A program made the position numbers and the translations under genes. Source: Micromonospora purpureochromogenes (GTDB lineage Bacteria; Actinomycetota; Actinomycetes; Mycobacteriales; Micromonosporaceae). Taken from it: a DNA stretch of 64,000 bases. This document shows, piece after piece, positions 18,032 through 27,774 of this stretch. Within the stretch, counting starts at the first letter, position 1. Each line of letters opens with the position of its first letter. The stretch is taken from the NCBI RefSeq assembly GCF_900091515.1, contig NZ_LT607410.1, positions 2,542,001 through 2,606,000 of the forward strand, given 5' to 3'. The notes under the pieces were generated by a model that saw only the letters and a program-made list of their open reading frames with translations, was not told where the DNA came from and ran no database searches.

Positions 18032-19562
18032 CCCGAACGGTTTCCTGCGCTACGACCGGCGGCTGCCGGCGCGCCGCCCGGTGCCGGTGCGGATCAGCGA
18101 CTGGCGCGAGGTCTACCCGCCGGCCGGCGAGGAGCTGATCCGCGAGCAGGCCACCCGGTGCATGGACTGCGGCATCCCGTTCTGCCACGACGGCTGCCCG
18201 CTGGGCAACCGCATCCCGGACTGGAACGACCTGGTCCGTACCGGCAACTGGGACGCCGCGGTGGAGTCGCTGCACGCCACCAACAACTTCCCGGAGTTCA
18301 CCGGCCGGCTCTGCCCGGCGCCCTGCGAGGCCGCCTGCGTGCTCGGCATCGGCGGCGGGCAGCCGGTCACCATCAAGCAGGTCGAGGTGGAGATCGCCGA
18401 CGCGGCGGTGGCCCGGGGCGGGCTGCGTCCCCGCCCGGTGCCGGCGCCGACCGGCCGGTCGGTCGCCGTGGTCGGCTCCGGCCCCGCCGGCCTCGCCGCC
18501 GCGCAGCAGCTCGCCCGCGCCGGTCACGCGGTGACCGTGTACGAGCGCGACGACGCGATCGGTGGCCTGCTCCGGTACGGCATCCCCGACTTCAAGCTGG
18601 AGAAGCTGCACATCGACCGGCGGCTGGCCCAGCTGGCCGCCGAGGGCGTCCAGTTCCGCACCGGCGTGGACGTCGGCGTGGACGTCACCGCCGAGCAGTT
18701 GCGCGCCGAGCACGACGCGGTGCTGCTGGCCTGCGGCGCGCTCCAGGGCCGGGACACCCCGGAGACCCCCGGGCGGCAGCTGCGCGGCGTGCACCAGGCG
18801 ATGGCGCACCTGGTCGCCGCCAACCGCGCAGTCGCCGAGGCGGCTGCCGGCCGGCCCAGCGTCGCGGCGGCCGGCGACGGGCGACGGGCCCTCGCCGTGC
18901 TGCCCGACGGCACCCCGATCGACGCCGCCGGCAAGCACGTCGTGATCATCGGCGGTGGTGACACCGCCGCGGACTGCCTCGGGGTGGCCCACCGGCAGGG
19001 CACCGCCGGCGTGCACCAGCTCGACCTCTACCCGGAGCCCCCGCAGACCCGGGACGCCGCCCGCGACCCGTGGCCGACCTGGCCGTGGGTGCTGCGCAAC
19101 TACCCGGCGCACGAGGAGGGCGGCGAGCGGGTCTTCGCCGTCGCGGTGCAGGAGTTCGTCGACGACGGCACCGGCCAGGTCAAGGGCGTGCGGATCGCCG
19201 AGGTCAGCGTCGAGAAGCGGGACGGCCGGCGGATCGTCAACCCGCTGCCCGGCTCCGAGCGCGAGCTTCCGGCCGACCTGGTGCTGCTCGCCATCGGCTT
19301 CGAGGGCACCGAGCAGCAGCCGCTGCTGGAGCAGTTCGGGGTGCGCCGCAACGCCCGGGGCGCGGTCGACGCCGGAACCGACTGGCAGACCGACGCCGAC
19401 GGCGTCTTCGTCGCCGGTGACATGCACCGGGGCGCCTCGCTGATCGTCTGGGCCATCGCCGAAGGGCGGGCCGCCGCCGCGGCGATCCACGCGTACCTCG
19501 GCGGGGTCGGCGAGCTGCCGGCCCCGGTGGACCCGGCGCGGCAGCCGCTCGCCGCCCGCTGA
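18024..19562 (+). CDS. gltD: Glutamate synthase small subunit
   Basis: GltD (512 residues) oxidises NADPH and feeds electrons through FAD and iron-sulfur centres to GltB. The N-terminal cysteine clusters [17 protein letters not shown] and [12 protein letters not shown] bind the [4Fe-4S] centres. A first nucleotide-binding motif [21 protein letters not shown] and a second, [15 protein letters not shown], bind FAD and NADPH. The GTG start overlaps the end of gltB by eight bases, so the two subunits are co-translated. A strong hairpin (19590-19629) ends the operon. Confidence 0.97.
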   Translation: MPDPNGFLRYDRRLPARRPVPVRISDWREVYPPAGEELIREQATRCMDCGIPFCHDGCPLGNRIPDWNDLVRTGNWDAAVESLHATNNFPEFTGRLCPAPCEAACVLGIGGGQPVTIKQVEVEIADAAVARGGLRPRPVPAPTGRSVAVVGSGPAGLAAAQQLARAGHAVTVYERDDAIGGLLRYGIPDFKLEKLHIDRRLAQLAAEGVQFRTGVDVGVDVTAEQLRAEHDAVLLACGALQGRDTPETPGRQLRGVHQAMAHLVAANRAVAEAAAGRPSVAAAGDGRRALAVLPDGTPIDAAGKHVVIIGGGDTAADCLGVAHRQGTAGVHQLDLYPEPPQTRDAARDPWPTWPWVLRNYPAHEEGGERVFAVAVQEFVDDGTGQVKGVRIAEVSVEKRDGRRIVNPLPGSERELPADLVLLAIGFEGTEQQPLLEQFGVRRNARGAVDAGTDWQTDADGVFVAGDMHRGASLIVWAIAEGRAAAAAIHAYLGGVGELPAPVDPARQPLAAR

Positions 19563-19589
19563 CGACCCCGGCGGCAATCCCGCCGCACC

Positions 19590-19629
19590 GACACCCCGGT
19601 CCGGACGTGCCCGTCCCGACCGGGGTGTC
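19590..19629 (+). terminator. Terminator hairpin after gltD
   Basis: Perfect 12-bp arms GACACCCCGGTC (19590-19601) and GACCGGGGTGTC (19618-19629) surround a 16-nt loop, 28 bp after the gltD stop. No T-tract follows. The arm shares the GGGGTGT core seen in the hairpin after trpA. Confidence 0.7.
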
Positions 19630-19816
19630 CGTCGTCGGCGTCCGGTCCGTCCCGGGGCCTGCCGGGCTGGCGGGGCGTGCCCCACCCCGGCGCCGTCGAC
19701 CCGGTGAGTCCGCTCACGAAAGCCGGAAATCGGTTTGGCGCGCGGCAGACTTGGCCGCTGCCGAACCCGCCGTGGGTTCGGCTTCGTCATGTCGTCGTCA
19801 GGACGGGGAGGCCCTC

Positions 19817-21379
19817 GTGGCCCTCGGAAGCACGTTCGCCGCACTGCGTCACCGCAACTACCGGATCTGGGCCGGTGCCGGCTTCGTCTCGGTGATCGGG
19901 ACCTGGATGCAGGTGCTCGGCGTCAACTGGTACGTGCTCGAGCAGACCCACTCGGCGACCTCGATGGGCCTGGCCGTCCTGCTCCAGGCCCTGCCGACGC
20001 TGCTGCTCAGCGTGTGGGGCGGGGCGCTGGCCGACCGGCTGCGGGCGAAGCCGCTGCTGATCGCCGCCCAGGCGGTACACGCACTGCTCGCCGCGGGGCT
20101 GGCGGTGGTCGCCGTCACCGGCGTCGGCGGCCTCCCGGCGATCTACGCGATCGCGCTGGTCACCGGGGCGGTGTCGGCGATCGAGGGGCCGGTGTCGGGC
20201 CGCTGGTCCTCGACGCTGGTCGACCGGAAGGACCTGGGCAACGCCCTCGCGCTCGGCTCGCTGACCAACTCCGCCGGCCGCATTCTCGGCATGAGCGCCG
20301 GCGCCGTCGTGGTCGCCGCCGTCGGCCCCGCACTGCTCTTCGCCGTCAACGCGGCCAGCTTCGTCGCGGTGGTCGGCGCCCTGCTCGCCGTACGCGATCA
20401 GGAGCGGCACACCGCCGAGCCGGCGGCGGCCGACGCGGCGCCGGTGGACGGCGGCATCCTTGCCGGTTTCCGCTACCTGCTGCGCCAGCCGGTGGTGCTG
20501 GTCGCGTTGGCGCTGTCGTTCGTGCTGGGCAGCCTGGGCCGCAACTACCAGGTGACCATGGCGGCGATGAGTGACGGCCCGCTGCGCGCCGGGGCGTCGG
20601 GCTACGGCGTGCTCTCCACCGTCTTCGCGGTCGGTACGGTGCTGGGCGCGCTGGTGGCGGCCCGCCGCCGCGAGCTGGGCTACGGGCTGCTGATCTGCGC
20701 CGGCCTGCTGGCCAGCGTGTTGCAGATCGCCGCCGGGCTGGCTCCCGGCACGGTCAGCTTCGCCGCGGTGATCCTCCCGGTGGCCGCGGCGGCGGTGGTC
20801 ATCGACACCACGGTCGGCGCCCGCGCCCAGCTCGACACCGACTACGCCATGCGCGGTCGGGTGCTGGCCGCCCTGGCGGTCACCGGCTCGGTCTCCGTGG
20901 CGGTCGGCGCGCCCCTGCTCGGTTGGCTCTCCGAGCACGCCGGCCCCCGGCAGACCCTGGTGCTGGCCGGCGCGGTGACCGCCGTCGCCACGGCCGCCGC
21001 GGGCGTCGCCCTCGACGGGCTGCGCGACCACCGGCTGCGTCGCCGGGTCACCCTGGTGCTGGCCGCGCCCGTGGTGCGCCGTCCGGCCCGCCGGGTCGCC
21101 GCCATCGCCACCCGCGTCGTCCGGCCCGCGACCCCGCCCGCCACCCGGCCCGTCGCGACCGCCCGCCCGGCCGCGACGCCCCGCCCGGCGGGGAGCCCGC
21201 CGCCCGGCTGGTACCCGGCGGCGGTGCGCCGGCCGGGGGCGGGGCGGCTGCCGTCCAGTCAACTGGTCCGGGCCGCGGCCGACTGCGCCGGCGGGGCGCC
21301 GGCCCGGTCCGGCCGTCGTCCCCGGTTGGCCGGCGGCGCGGCCCTGATCGAGGTGCCCCCGGGCGACTGCCTGCCCTGA
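19817..21379 (+). CDS. MFS transporter (EntS-like)
   Basis: The 520-residue protein starts with about 390 residues of hydrophobic sequence containing 12 likely helices and the MFS motif A region WGGALADRLRAKPLL. The opening ALRHRNYRIWAGAGFVSVIGTWMQ is typical of the MFS_3/enterobactin-exporter-like group, so export of a small molecule by proton antiport is likely. The last ~130 residues are a basic, Pro/Arg/Ala-rich cytoplasmic tail unrelated to transporters. GTG 19817 is chosen because GGGGAG stands 6 nt upstream. No substrate clue comes from neighbours. Confidence 0.85.
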   Translation: MALGSTFAALRHRNYRIWAGAGFVSVIGTWMQVLGVNWYVLEQTHSATSMGLAVLLQALPTLLLSVWGGALADRLRAKPLLIAAQAVHALLAAGLAVVAVTGVGGLPAIYAIALVTGAVSAIEGPVSGRWSSTLVDRKDLGNALALGSLTNSAGRILGMSAGAVVVAAVGPALLFAVNAASFVAVVGALLAVRDQERHTAEPAAADAAPVDGGILAGFRYLLRQPVVLVALALSFVLGSLGRNYQVTMAAMSDGPLRAGASGYGVLSTVFAVGTVLGALVAARRRELGYGLLICAGLLASVLQIAAGLAPGTVSFAAVILPVAAAAVVIDTTVGARAQLDTDYAMRGRVLAALAVTGSVSVAVGAPLLGWLSEHAGPRQTLVLAGAVTAVATAAAGVALDGLRDHRLRRRVTLVLAAPVVRRPARRVAAIATRVVRPATPPATRPVATARPAATPRPAGSPPPGWYPAAVRRPGAGRLPSSQLVRAAADCAGGAPARSGRRPRLAGGAALIEVPPGDCLP

Positions 21380-21688
21380 GGCGGCTCGACGCCGGGGCAG
21401 GGCATGGGCGGAAGCGCTGTCGGTGTCGGCTGCACACCTGCCTCGGGCCAGGCCGCCGACCCGGCTGCGCCCGGACCTCACCCGGTGCGACCCCGAGCGG
21501 TGTCCGGACGCTACGGACCTGATGTCGTAGACGATTCGCCGGTGGCGATGTCCTCCGGTGGCCGCGTGGCCGTTCCTGGTGGCCTCACCGGGCGTGACCG
21601 GCTGCGGGTGAGCGAGGTCATGAGGTTCGCCGGTGGATCAGGCGTCCACGGGACCGGGCGGCGCGAAGATCATCGTTACGATCCGGCC
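21380..21688. other. 309-bp intergenic region
   Basis: No supportable gene was found. Near its right end a TACGAT box (21677-21682) stands 6 nt before the ATG of the next gene. I see no strong terminator after the MFS gene. Confidence 0.5.
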
Positions 21689-22210
21689 ATGGATACCGAG
21701 GAGCGGCTGCGGCGGATCCGCCGGTGGCTGTGGATCGTGCTGGTGGGTCTCTTCCTCAGTGGAGCGACCGCGTTCCCGCTGGAGATCGAGGTGCGCTGGC
21801 TGCTGCGCGCGCTCGATCCGCTCGCCGACGACCTGCCGGCGCTGGTCGGCTGGATCGAGCGGGTGCACACCGGGCTGGTGGAGACCGGCGACCGCTACCC
21901 GTTCATGCTCTACGGCACCGACTGGCTCGCCTTCGCCCACCTGGTGCTGGCGGTGGCCTTCTGGGGACCGCTGCGGGATCCGGTGCGCAACGTCTGGGTG
22001 GTGCAGCTCGGCATGATCGCCTGCGCCGGGATCGTGCCGCTGGCGCTGATCTGCGGGCCGATCCGGGACATCCCGTGGTTCTGGACGCTGGTCGACCTCT
22101 CCTTCGCGGTCGGCGCCTTCCCACCGCTCTGGTTCGCCTACCGGCACATCCGGGCGATCGAGGCCGCCGGCGTGCCGGCCGCGCCGCCGCTGTCGACGCC
22201 GGCGGCCTGA
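21689..22210 (+). CDS. Hypothetical integral membrane protein
   Basis: The 173-residue protein has four likely membrane helices (around LWIVLVGLFLSGATAF, DWLAFAHLVLAVAFWG, VVQLGMIACAGIVPLALICG and WTLVDLSFAVGAFPPLWFAY) and short charged ends. No enzymatic motif is visible. The ATG at 21689 lies 6 nt downstream of a TACGAT -10 box, so the mRNA is probably leaderless. It stands alone, and function cannot be assigned. Confidence 0.7.
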   Translation: MDTEERLRRIRRWLWIVLVGLFLSGATAFPLEIEVRWLLRALDPLADDLPALVGWIERVHTGLVETGDRYPFMLYGTDWLAFAHLVLAVAFWGPLRDPVRNVWVVQLGMIACAGIVPLALICGPIRDIPWFWTLVDLSFAVGAFPPLWFAYRHIRAIEAAGVPAAPPLSTPAA

Positions 22211-22451
22211 CACCCCTCCGGGCGGCGTGAGTCGTTCACGTCATCAGGTCGGTAGCGTCTCGGGGCGGTCTGCGCTCCAGGTGGTCTTCGCGTTGAGCGG
22301 CGTCCGCGCCGACCGGCGGCCCTGCCGAGCGATGCCCGCCCCGGCGTTTCGGGCGAGCTGTTCCCGCCCGGCGGGCGTCGCCGCCGGGACGGCGCACCGG
22401 CCGGGCACCCGGCCCCCGGAAGGGGAGCGGGCACCCGGCCGGGCCGGGGGG

Positions 22452-23993
22452 TCAGTGCTGCAGGAGCTGGTGCGCCTCGCGGATCTTCGTCCACGACTTC
22501 GGCTGCTCGGGCGTGGCCACCGCCGTCGCGCGGGCGGCCGTGGCCAGTTCCGGACGGCCGGCGGTGAACAGCCAGGTGGTGAAGAACTCGTCCAGTTCCA
22601 GCCCGGAGATCCGCTCCGCGAGTGCCTGGAACTGCGCCACGGAGCCGTTGCCGTACCGGTGCTCGGCGGTCCAGGCCGGCAGGATCTCGAAGAACGCCTC
22701 GTCGCCGACGGCCAGCCGGAGCTGGTGCAGCGCCATCGCGCCCCGGTCGTAGACCGCGTCGTCGAAGACCCGGTCGGCGCCCGGGTCGCCCGGCAGCACC
22801 TGCCAGAACTCGGCGTCCTCGGGATAGGCGGCGTAGGTGAAGTCGAAGAGTTCCTGCGCGGTGCCCTCGCCCTGCCCCTCCGACCAGAGCCACTCGGCGT
22901 ACGAGGCGAAGCCCTCGTTGAGCCAGATGCCCCGCCACTGCGCGACGGACACCGAGTCGCCGAACCACTGGTGGGCGTTCTCGTGCACCACCACGTAGGT
23001 GTTCGCGCCGCGGCGCCAGAAGCTCGGCCCGTACACCGGGCGGGTCTGCGTCTCCAGCGCGAAGCCGATGCCGTCGATCGGCCCGGCGACGCCGCCCTGG
23101 GCCTCGAACGGGTACGGCCCGAAGAGGCCGCTCTCCCAGTCGACGATCTCGGCCGTCCGCTCGATGCTGGCCCGCGCGGCCGGCCCGCGCTCACCCAGCG
23201 TGGCGCTGTACGCGTTGATCACCGGCTGCCCGTTCGGCGCGGCGTCGGTGACGATGTCGTACTGGCCGATCGCCAGGAACGCCAGGTAGGTGGCGGCCGG
23301 CCTGGTGCTGCGCCAGCCCCACCGCATCCGGTTGCCGGGCTCGGCCAGCGGGGGGCGCGGCTGCACGCCGTTGCTGATCACCTCGATCCCGGCGGGCACC
23401 GACACCGAGATGTCGAAGGTGGCCTTGTCCAGCGGATGGTCGTTGGCCGGGAACCACCACCAGGCCGACTCGGGCTCGTTGACCGCCAACGCGCCGTCGT
23501 CCGTGCGGGTCCAGCCGGTGTAGCCGCCGACCAGGGTCTCCGACGGCACGCCGGAGTACCTGACCACGATGGTCAGCAGTTGACCCTTCACGATCGCGCG
23601 TGGCGCGGTGACCACCAGCTCGTGGGTGCCCTCGCGGGTGTACGCGGCGGACCAGCCGTTGACCCGGACGGACTCCACGTCGAGCAGGAAGTCGAGGTTG
23701 AAGCGGGACAGGTCCTGGGTGGCCGTCGCCAGGATGGTGGTGGTGCCGGTGAGTCGGTCGGTGGCCGGCTCGTAGCGCAGGCGGACGTCGTAGTGGCTGA
23801 CGTCGTACCCGCCGTTGCCGTAGTCGGGGAAGTAGCTGTCGCCCAGGCCCGGGCTGCCGGGCGCCGGTGCGGCGGCGACCGGGACCGGCCGGCCCCAACC
23901 CGGTAGGGCGGCCTGGCCGGGGGTGCCGGTCACCAGGGTGCCGGCGGTGGTGACGGTCAGGGCGGCGATGGCCGCCGTGAAAACACGTCGCAC
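22452..23993 (-). CDS. Secreted M1 family metallopeptidase
   Basis: This 513-residue protein has an N-terminal signal peptide (cleavage likely after GQA near residue 28) and then the M1 aminopeptidase architecture: a beta-rich N-terminal domain and a zinc catalytic domain. Zinc ligands are His337 and His341 of VVVHENAHQW and Glu360 of WLNEGFA. The usual GAMEN substrate loop is replaced by GIGFALETQ, as in the secreted actinobacterial subgroup. It should act outside the cell on peptides. It diverges from the SGNH esterase gene across an AT-rich region. A GC-rich repeat with CGGGCACCCGG twice (about 22398-22440) lies downstream and may terminate it. Confidence 0.92.
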   Translation of the reverse strand: MRRVFTAAIAALTVTTAGTLVTGTPGQAALPGWGRPVPVAAAPAPGSPGLGDSYFPDYGNGGYDVSHYDVRLRYEPATDRLTGTTTILATATQDLSRFNLDFLLDVESVRVNGWSAAYTREGTHELVVTAPRAIVKGQLLTIVVRYSGVPSETLVGGYTGWTRTDDGALAVNEPESAWWWFPANDHPLDKATFDISVSVPAGIEVISNGVQPRPPLAEPGNRMRWGWRSTRPAATYLAFLAIGQYDIVTDAAPNGQPVINAYSATLGERGPAARASIERTAEIVDWESGLFGPYPFEAQGGVAGPIDGIGFALETQTRPVYGPSFWRRGANTYVVVHENAHQWFGDSVSVAQWRGIWLNEGFASYAEWLWSEGQGEGTAQELFDFTYAAYPEDAEFWQVLPGDPGADRVFDDAVYDRGAMALHQLRLAVGDEAFFEILPAWTAEHRYGNGSVAQFQALAERISGLELDEFFTTWLFTAGRPELATAARATAVATPEQPKSWTKIREAHQLLQH

Positions 23994-24075
23994 GAGGTGG
24001 ACTCCCTCCGTCGGGGTGTTCGCAGGACGAACCTAATCGACGTTTGTGAACGTGTCCGCCCCGGCGGTGTTCAGT

Positions 24076-24112
24076 TGATCTAAATATTTCGATAGTATTA
24101 CCGACTAGTAAC
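24076..24112. promoter_or_regulatory. AT-rich divergent promoter with TTAC-N6-GTAA dyad
   Basis: Between the M1 peptidase and esterase genes the sequence becomes strongly AT-rich, with TTGATC (24076-24081) and TAGTAT (24093-24098). A dyad ATTAC-CGACTA-GTAAC occupies 24097-24112. A closely similar dyad precedes the other secreted lipase gene (38772-38787), which suggests a shared regulator. Confidence 0.5.
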
Positions 24113-24180
24113 AAGACCCACACCCCTGGCCAGCGCGCGGTCACGAGGATCCCACCACCCCTGCTCCGTGGAGGTCCCTG

Positions 24181-24978
24181 ATGCCCCACCGCGCCCTGGC
24201 CCGCGCCGTCACCGCGCTGGTCGCCCTGCTCGCCACCGTCCTCGGCGTCGTGCTCGTCCCCGGCACCGCCCAGGCGGCCACCGTCAACTACGTCGCCCTC
24301 GGCGACTCCTACTCCTCCGGGGTCGGCGCCGGCCCGTACGACCTGTCCACCTGCCTGCGCAGCGAGAAGTCGTACGCCCCGCTCTGGGCCGCCGCCAACG
24401 CGGTGACCAGCTTCCGGTTCCCGGCCTGCGGCGGCGCGGTCACCGCCGACGTGATCAACAGCCAGGTCAACTCGCTGAGCACCAGCACCACGCTGGTCAC
24501 CGTCACCATCGGCGGCAACGACGCCGGCTTCGCCGACGTGATCACCAGCTGCCGGTTCGGCAGCACCACCAGTTGCGTGAACGCGGTCAACGAATCCAAG
24601 AGCTTCGCGACCTCGACGCTGCCCGGCCGGCTCGACGCCACCTACGCCGCCATCCGCAACCGGGCCCCCAACGCCCGGCTCGTGGTCCTCGGCTACCCGC
24701 GGCTGTTCGAGACCAACTACTGCGGGCTGCTGGCCATGAGCACGTACAAGCGCACCCTCCTCAACGAGGCCGCCGACCTGCTCGCCACGGTCATCGCCGA
24801 CCGGGCCCGCGCGGCCGGCGCCACCTTCGCCGATGCCCGTCCCTTCTTCGCCGGTCACGGGGTCTGCGCCGCCGACCCGTGGATCCGGGACGTCTCCGGG
24901 GTCATCGAGGCGTACCACCCGAACGCCGCCGGCTACCGGTACGGCTACCTGCCGGCGCTGAACGCGGTGCTCGGCTGA
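24181..24978 (+). CDS. Secreted SGNH/GDSL esterase or lipase
   Basis: This 265-residue secreted hydrolase has a signal peptide ending AQAA near residue 33. The SGNH blocks are Ser43 in ALGDSYSSG, the glycine in PACGG, Asn113 in IGGND and the histidine of EAYHPN close to the C-terminus. Six cysteines are present, matching the three disulfides of Streptomyces scabies esterase and S. rimosus-type lipases. Substrates are probably ester lipids or acylated sugars outside the cell. A GGAGG ribosome binding site stands 7 nt before the ATG. It shares a promoter region with the M1 peptidase. Confidence 0.93.
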   Translation: MPHRALARAVTALVALLATVLGVVLVPGTAQAATVNYVALGDSYSSGVGAGPYDLSTCLRSEKSYAPLWAAANAVTSFRFPACGGAVTADVINSQVNSLSTSTTLVTVTIGGNDAGFADVITSCRFGSTTSCVNAVNESKSFATSTLPGRLDATYAAIRNRAPNARLVVLGYPRLFETNYCGLLAMSTYKRTLLNEAADLLATVIADRARAAGATFADARPFFAGHGVCAADPWIRDVSGVIEAYHPNAAGYRYGYLPALNAVLG

Positions 24979-25087
24979 CCGACGCGCCCCGGCGGCCGGC
25001 GGTCCCGTACCCGGGCCACCGGCCGCCGTTGCATCCATTGCCGACAATGGAGAGTCCGTGGCTGCCCGGACCCGGCGGAGGTGCGCG

Positions 25088-27766
25088 ATGCGAGAACCGA
25101 CCACCCGGCAGCGGCCCCGGCCGGCCCGGGACCGGCTCCCCACCGGTGGGCCGGAGCTGCTCTCCCTGCTGGCCCGGCTGCTGCGCCGGCCCCGGCGCGG
25201 TGACCGGCGGCTGCCGCTGCTCTGGCTGGTCCGCGCGGCCGGCGCCGGTGACGTGGCGGGGCTGCTGCGCCGCTTCGTCGGCCAGGGCACCGGCCGCCGG
25301 GTGCCGCACGCCGTGCTCGACCCGGCCGGCCGGCCCGGCACCGACGACATCCCCGCCGTGCTGCGCGAGCTGCACCGGCAGCTGTCCCTGGAGGCGTTCG
25401 GCACGGCCCGGCTGCGGTTCCGGCACTACCCGCTGGCCGACTGGCTGATGCACCAGACCCTCGCCGACGGCGTCGACGCCGCCGACAGCGGCCGGGCCGC
25501 GCTGGTACGGCGGCTGCGCGACCGGCGGGGCCGGCGCTCCGCCGAGGAACCCCCGGTGACCGGCGAGTCGGGCTTCGGCACCGCCCTGCAGGTGCTGCTC
25601 TGGCTGCTGCGCCGCGCGGTGCCCAGCGCGGTGTTCCGGATCGCCGTCTCCGGGCGGGTGCCGCTGGTCGGCCGGCACTACCGGTGGTTCATGCGGCAGC
25701 AGTACCTCGCGCCCCGGCAGTCGGTGACCTTTCTCGGCTTCGCCGAACGGCTCACCGCCGGCTGGCGGGACGGCGAACAGCCGGCCCAGGTCGACAAGCT
25801 GCTGTTGCACGCCTTCCTGGAGGACCTGCGGCAGGCGTACCGCCGGCGGTTCTGGCGACCGGGGGACTGGCGCCGCACCGGATACCCGGTGCTGCTGCTC
25901 GACGGGGTCGCCGTGGGCACCGTCGGGCACACCCTGGTCCGGCTGCTCAACGACGTCCGCAACGAGACCGGACGCAACGACCCGCTGCTGGTGGTGGCGG
26001 TCGCCGACGAGCCGCCGCCGGAACTGCCCGCCACGCGCGCGCTGCGCGAGGCCGACGAGGCGTACGAGGAGTGGGCCGAGGCGCTGCCGGAGACCCGGCG
26101 ACTGCGCCGGGCCGCCGCCTGGCTGGTCGTCCTGCGGGTGGCGGCCGGGGACGTCGTACCCCCGCCGGGGGGCACCCCCCGGGCGCTGGTGACGCCGGAC
26201 CCGCCCTGGTGGTCGCGGCGCTTCCTGCCGGCCGCGGTGGTCCTGGTGCTGCTGGTGGCCGCCGGGGCGTGGGCCGACCGGCGCTGGGCGCCCGACTGCC
26301 ACCCGTCCCCGACGGGGCAGGTCCGGGTGCAGCTGGTCGACGGCGAGTGCGTCGGCTACAGCGACAGCGCGGGGCAGCTGTTCAACAGCGACCCCGGCCA
26401 GGACCGGCTACGGGCGGTGCAGCGGCGGATCTTCGCGCAGAACCGCGCCGCCGCGGAGGTCTGGCGGCGCAGCGAGCACCGCCGGCCGTACCTCACCCTG
26501 GTCTACCTGGGCTCGCTGACCGGCAACCGGACCCGCGCGGACGAGGAGTCGTACGTCTCCGAGCGGGAGGAGCTGGAGGGCATGGCGACCGCCCAGTACG
26601 CCCTGCTCAAGGAGTCCGCCGCCGCGGACGGCGCCGCCCTGCTGCACATCGTCGTTGCCAACGGCGGCCGGCAGATGCGCCACGCCGGCCGGGCGGTGAC
26701 CATGCTGGAGGGTCTGGCCCGCGACGACCCCACCCTGCTCGGCGTGGTCGGCCTGGTGGAGAGCCGGACCAGCACCGCCGCCGCGCTGCGGGAACTCAAC
26801 CGGGTCGGCCTGCCGGTGCTCGCGCCCACCCTGTCGGCCGACCGGATGGACCAGAACTCCAGCCTCTACCTGCAGATGTCGGCGCCCAACTCCGACCAGG
26901 CCCGGATGCTGGAGGCGTACGCCCGGCAGGTGCTGAAGGTGACCGAGGCGCACGTCTACCACACCACCGGGGAGGGCAGCTCGCTCGCCGACGACCTCTA
27001 CGTCTCCACCCTCGTCGACGGCCTTCGGGAACGCTTCGGCGACCGGCTCACCCGGCTGGACGAGTGGCGTACCGGGCGGCGGCTGACCCAGGAGTGCGGC
27101 TACCCCGGCGCGCTGGTCTTCGCCGGCCGCTGGTCGGAGTTCGACGGGTTCCTGCGCGCGCTCAAGGAGTGCGGCGCGAACCCGCCCCGGCACCTGCTCG
27201 CCGACGACTCGGTCAACCGCTACATGGCCAACCCGGGGCTGCGGGCCAGCGCGCCCGGCAACCTGCCGGTGACGTACGTGTCGAAGGCCGCCCTGGCGAC
27301 CTGCGGCGCGCTGCGGGCCGCGCAGGCCCGGCGCGACGACGCCCGGGGCACCTTCCTCGGCTGGGTGCGCGCCGACGACCTGCTGGAGCCGCCGCGCTGC
27401 CGCGACGACGCCGGCCCGCCGGTCGGGGAGCGGGTCAGCCTCGCCTACGGCGCGTCGATGATGATGGTGCGCGCCCTGGAGAGCCTCGCCGCCCGGCTGC
27501 GGCACGCCGACACCGGCCGGCGCTGGGAGCCCCGCGCGGTCAACCCGGCCGGCGTGCACGCCGAGGTGCTGCGGCAGAACGCCGCCGGCGGCTACCGCGG
27601 CGTCGCCGGGGTGGTCCGGTACGCCCCGGACTCCGGTGAGCCGGTCGCGAAGCGGATCGCGCTGCTGCGGGTGGCGGAGGTGCCCGACGTGGACGCGGAG
27701 CCGGTGGAGGTGTACCACTGCGGCGCCGCCGACGGCCCGCCCGACCCGGCGTGCCGCCCCGCCTGA
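25088..27766 (+). CDS. Degenerate NTPase-like domain, TM helix and type-I periplasmic-binding domain in one protein
   Basis: The 892-residue protein has three parts. Residues 1-370 are a cytoplasmic, Arg-rich helical region that keeps a Walker B-like strand (YPVLLLDGV, ~266-274) and a sensor-like strand (DPLLVVAVADE, ~298-308) but no Walker A, so it looks like a degraded STAND/AAA NTPase. Residues ~379-395 are a single membrane helix. Residues ~450-892 resemble a type-I periplasmic-binding fold of the Leu/Ile/Val receptor kind. ATG 25088 has a GGAGG site 6 nt upstream; an in-frame GTG at 25058 follows a CCATTG-CCGA-CAATGG palindrome and is an alternative. No ABC permease lies nearby, so a one-protein receptor is more likely than transport. 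Confidence 0.65.
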   Translation: MREPTTRQRPRPARDRLPTGGPELLSLLARLLRRPRRGDRRLPLLWLVRAAGAGDVAGLLRRFVGQGTGRRVPHAVLDPAGRPGTDDIPAVLRELHRQLSLEAFGTARLRFRHYPLADWLMHQTLADGVDAADSGRAALVRRLRDRRGRRSAEEPPVTGESGFGTALQVLLWLLRRAVPSAVFRIAVSGRVPLVGRHYRWFMRQQYLAPRQSVTFLGFAERLTAGWRDGEQPAQVDKLLLHAFLEDLRQAYRRRFWRPGDWRRTGYPVLLLDGVAVGTVGHTLVRLLNDVRNETGRNDPLLVVAVADEPPPELPATRALREADEAYEEWAEALPETRRLRRAAAWLVVLRVAAGDVVPPPGGTPRALVTPDPPWWSRRFLPAAVVLVLLVAAGAWADRRWAPDCHPSPTGQVRVQLVDGECVGYSDSAGQLFNSDPGQDRLRAVQRRIFAQNRAAAEVWRRSEHRRPYLTLVYLGSLTGNRTRADEESYVSEREELEGMATAQYALLKESAAADGAALLHIVVANGGRQMRHAGRAVTMLEGLARDDPTLLGVVGLVESRTSTAAALRELNRVGLPVLAPTLSADRMDQNSSLYLQMSAPNSDQARMLEAYARQVLKVTEAHVYHTTGEGSSLADDLYVSTLVDGLRERFGDRLTRLDEWRTGRRLTQECGYPGALVFAGRWSEFDGFLRALKECGANPPRHLLADDSVNRYMANPGLRASAPGNLPVTYVSKAALATCGALRAAQARRDDARGTFLGWVRADDLLEPPRCRDDAGPPVGERVSLAYGASMMMVRALESLAARLRHADTGRRWEPRAVNPAGVHAEVLRQNAAGGYRGVAGVVRYAPDSGEPVAKRIALLRVAEVPDVDAEPVEVYHCGAADGPPDPACRPA

Positions 27767-27774
27767 CGGGCCGG

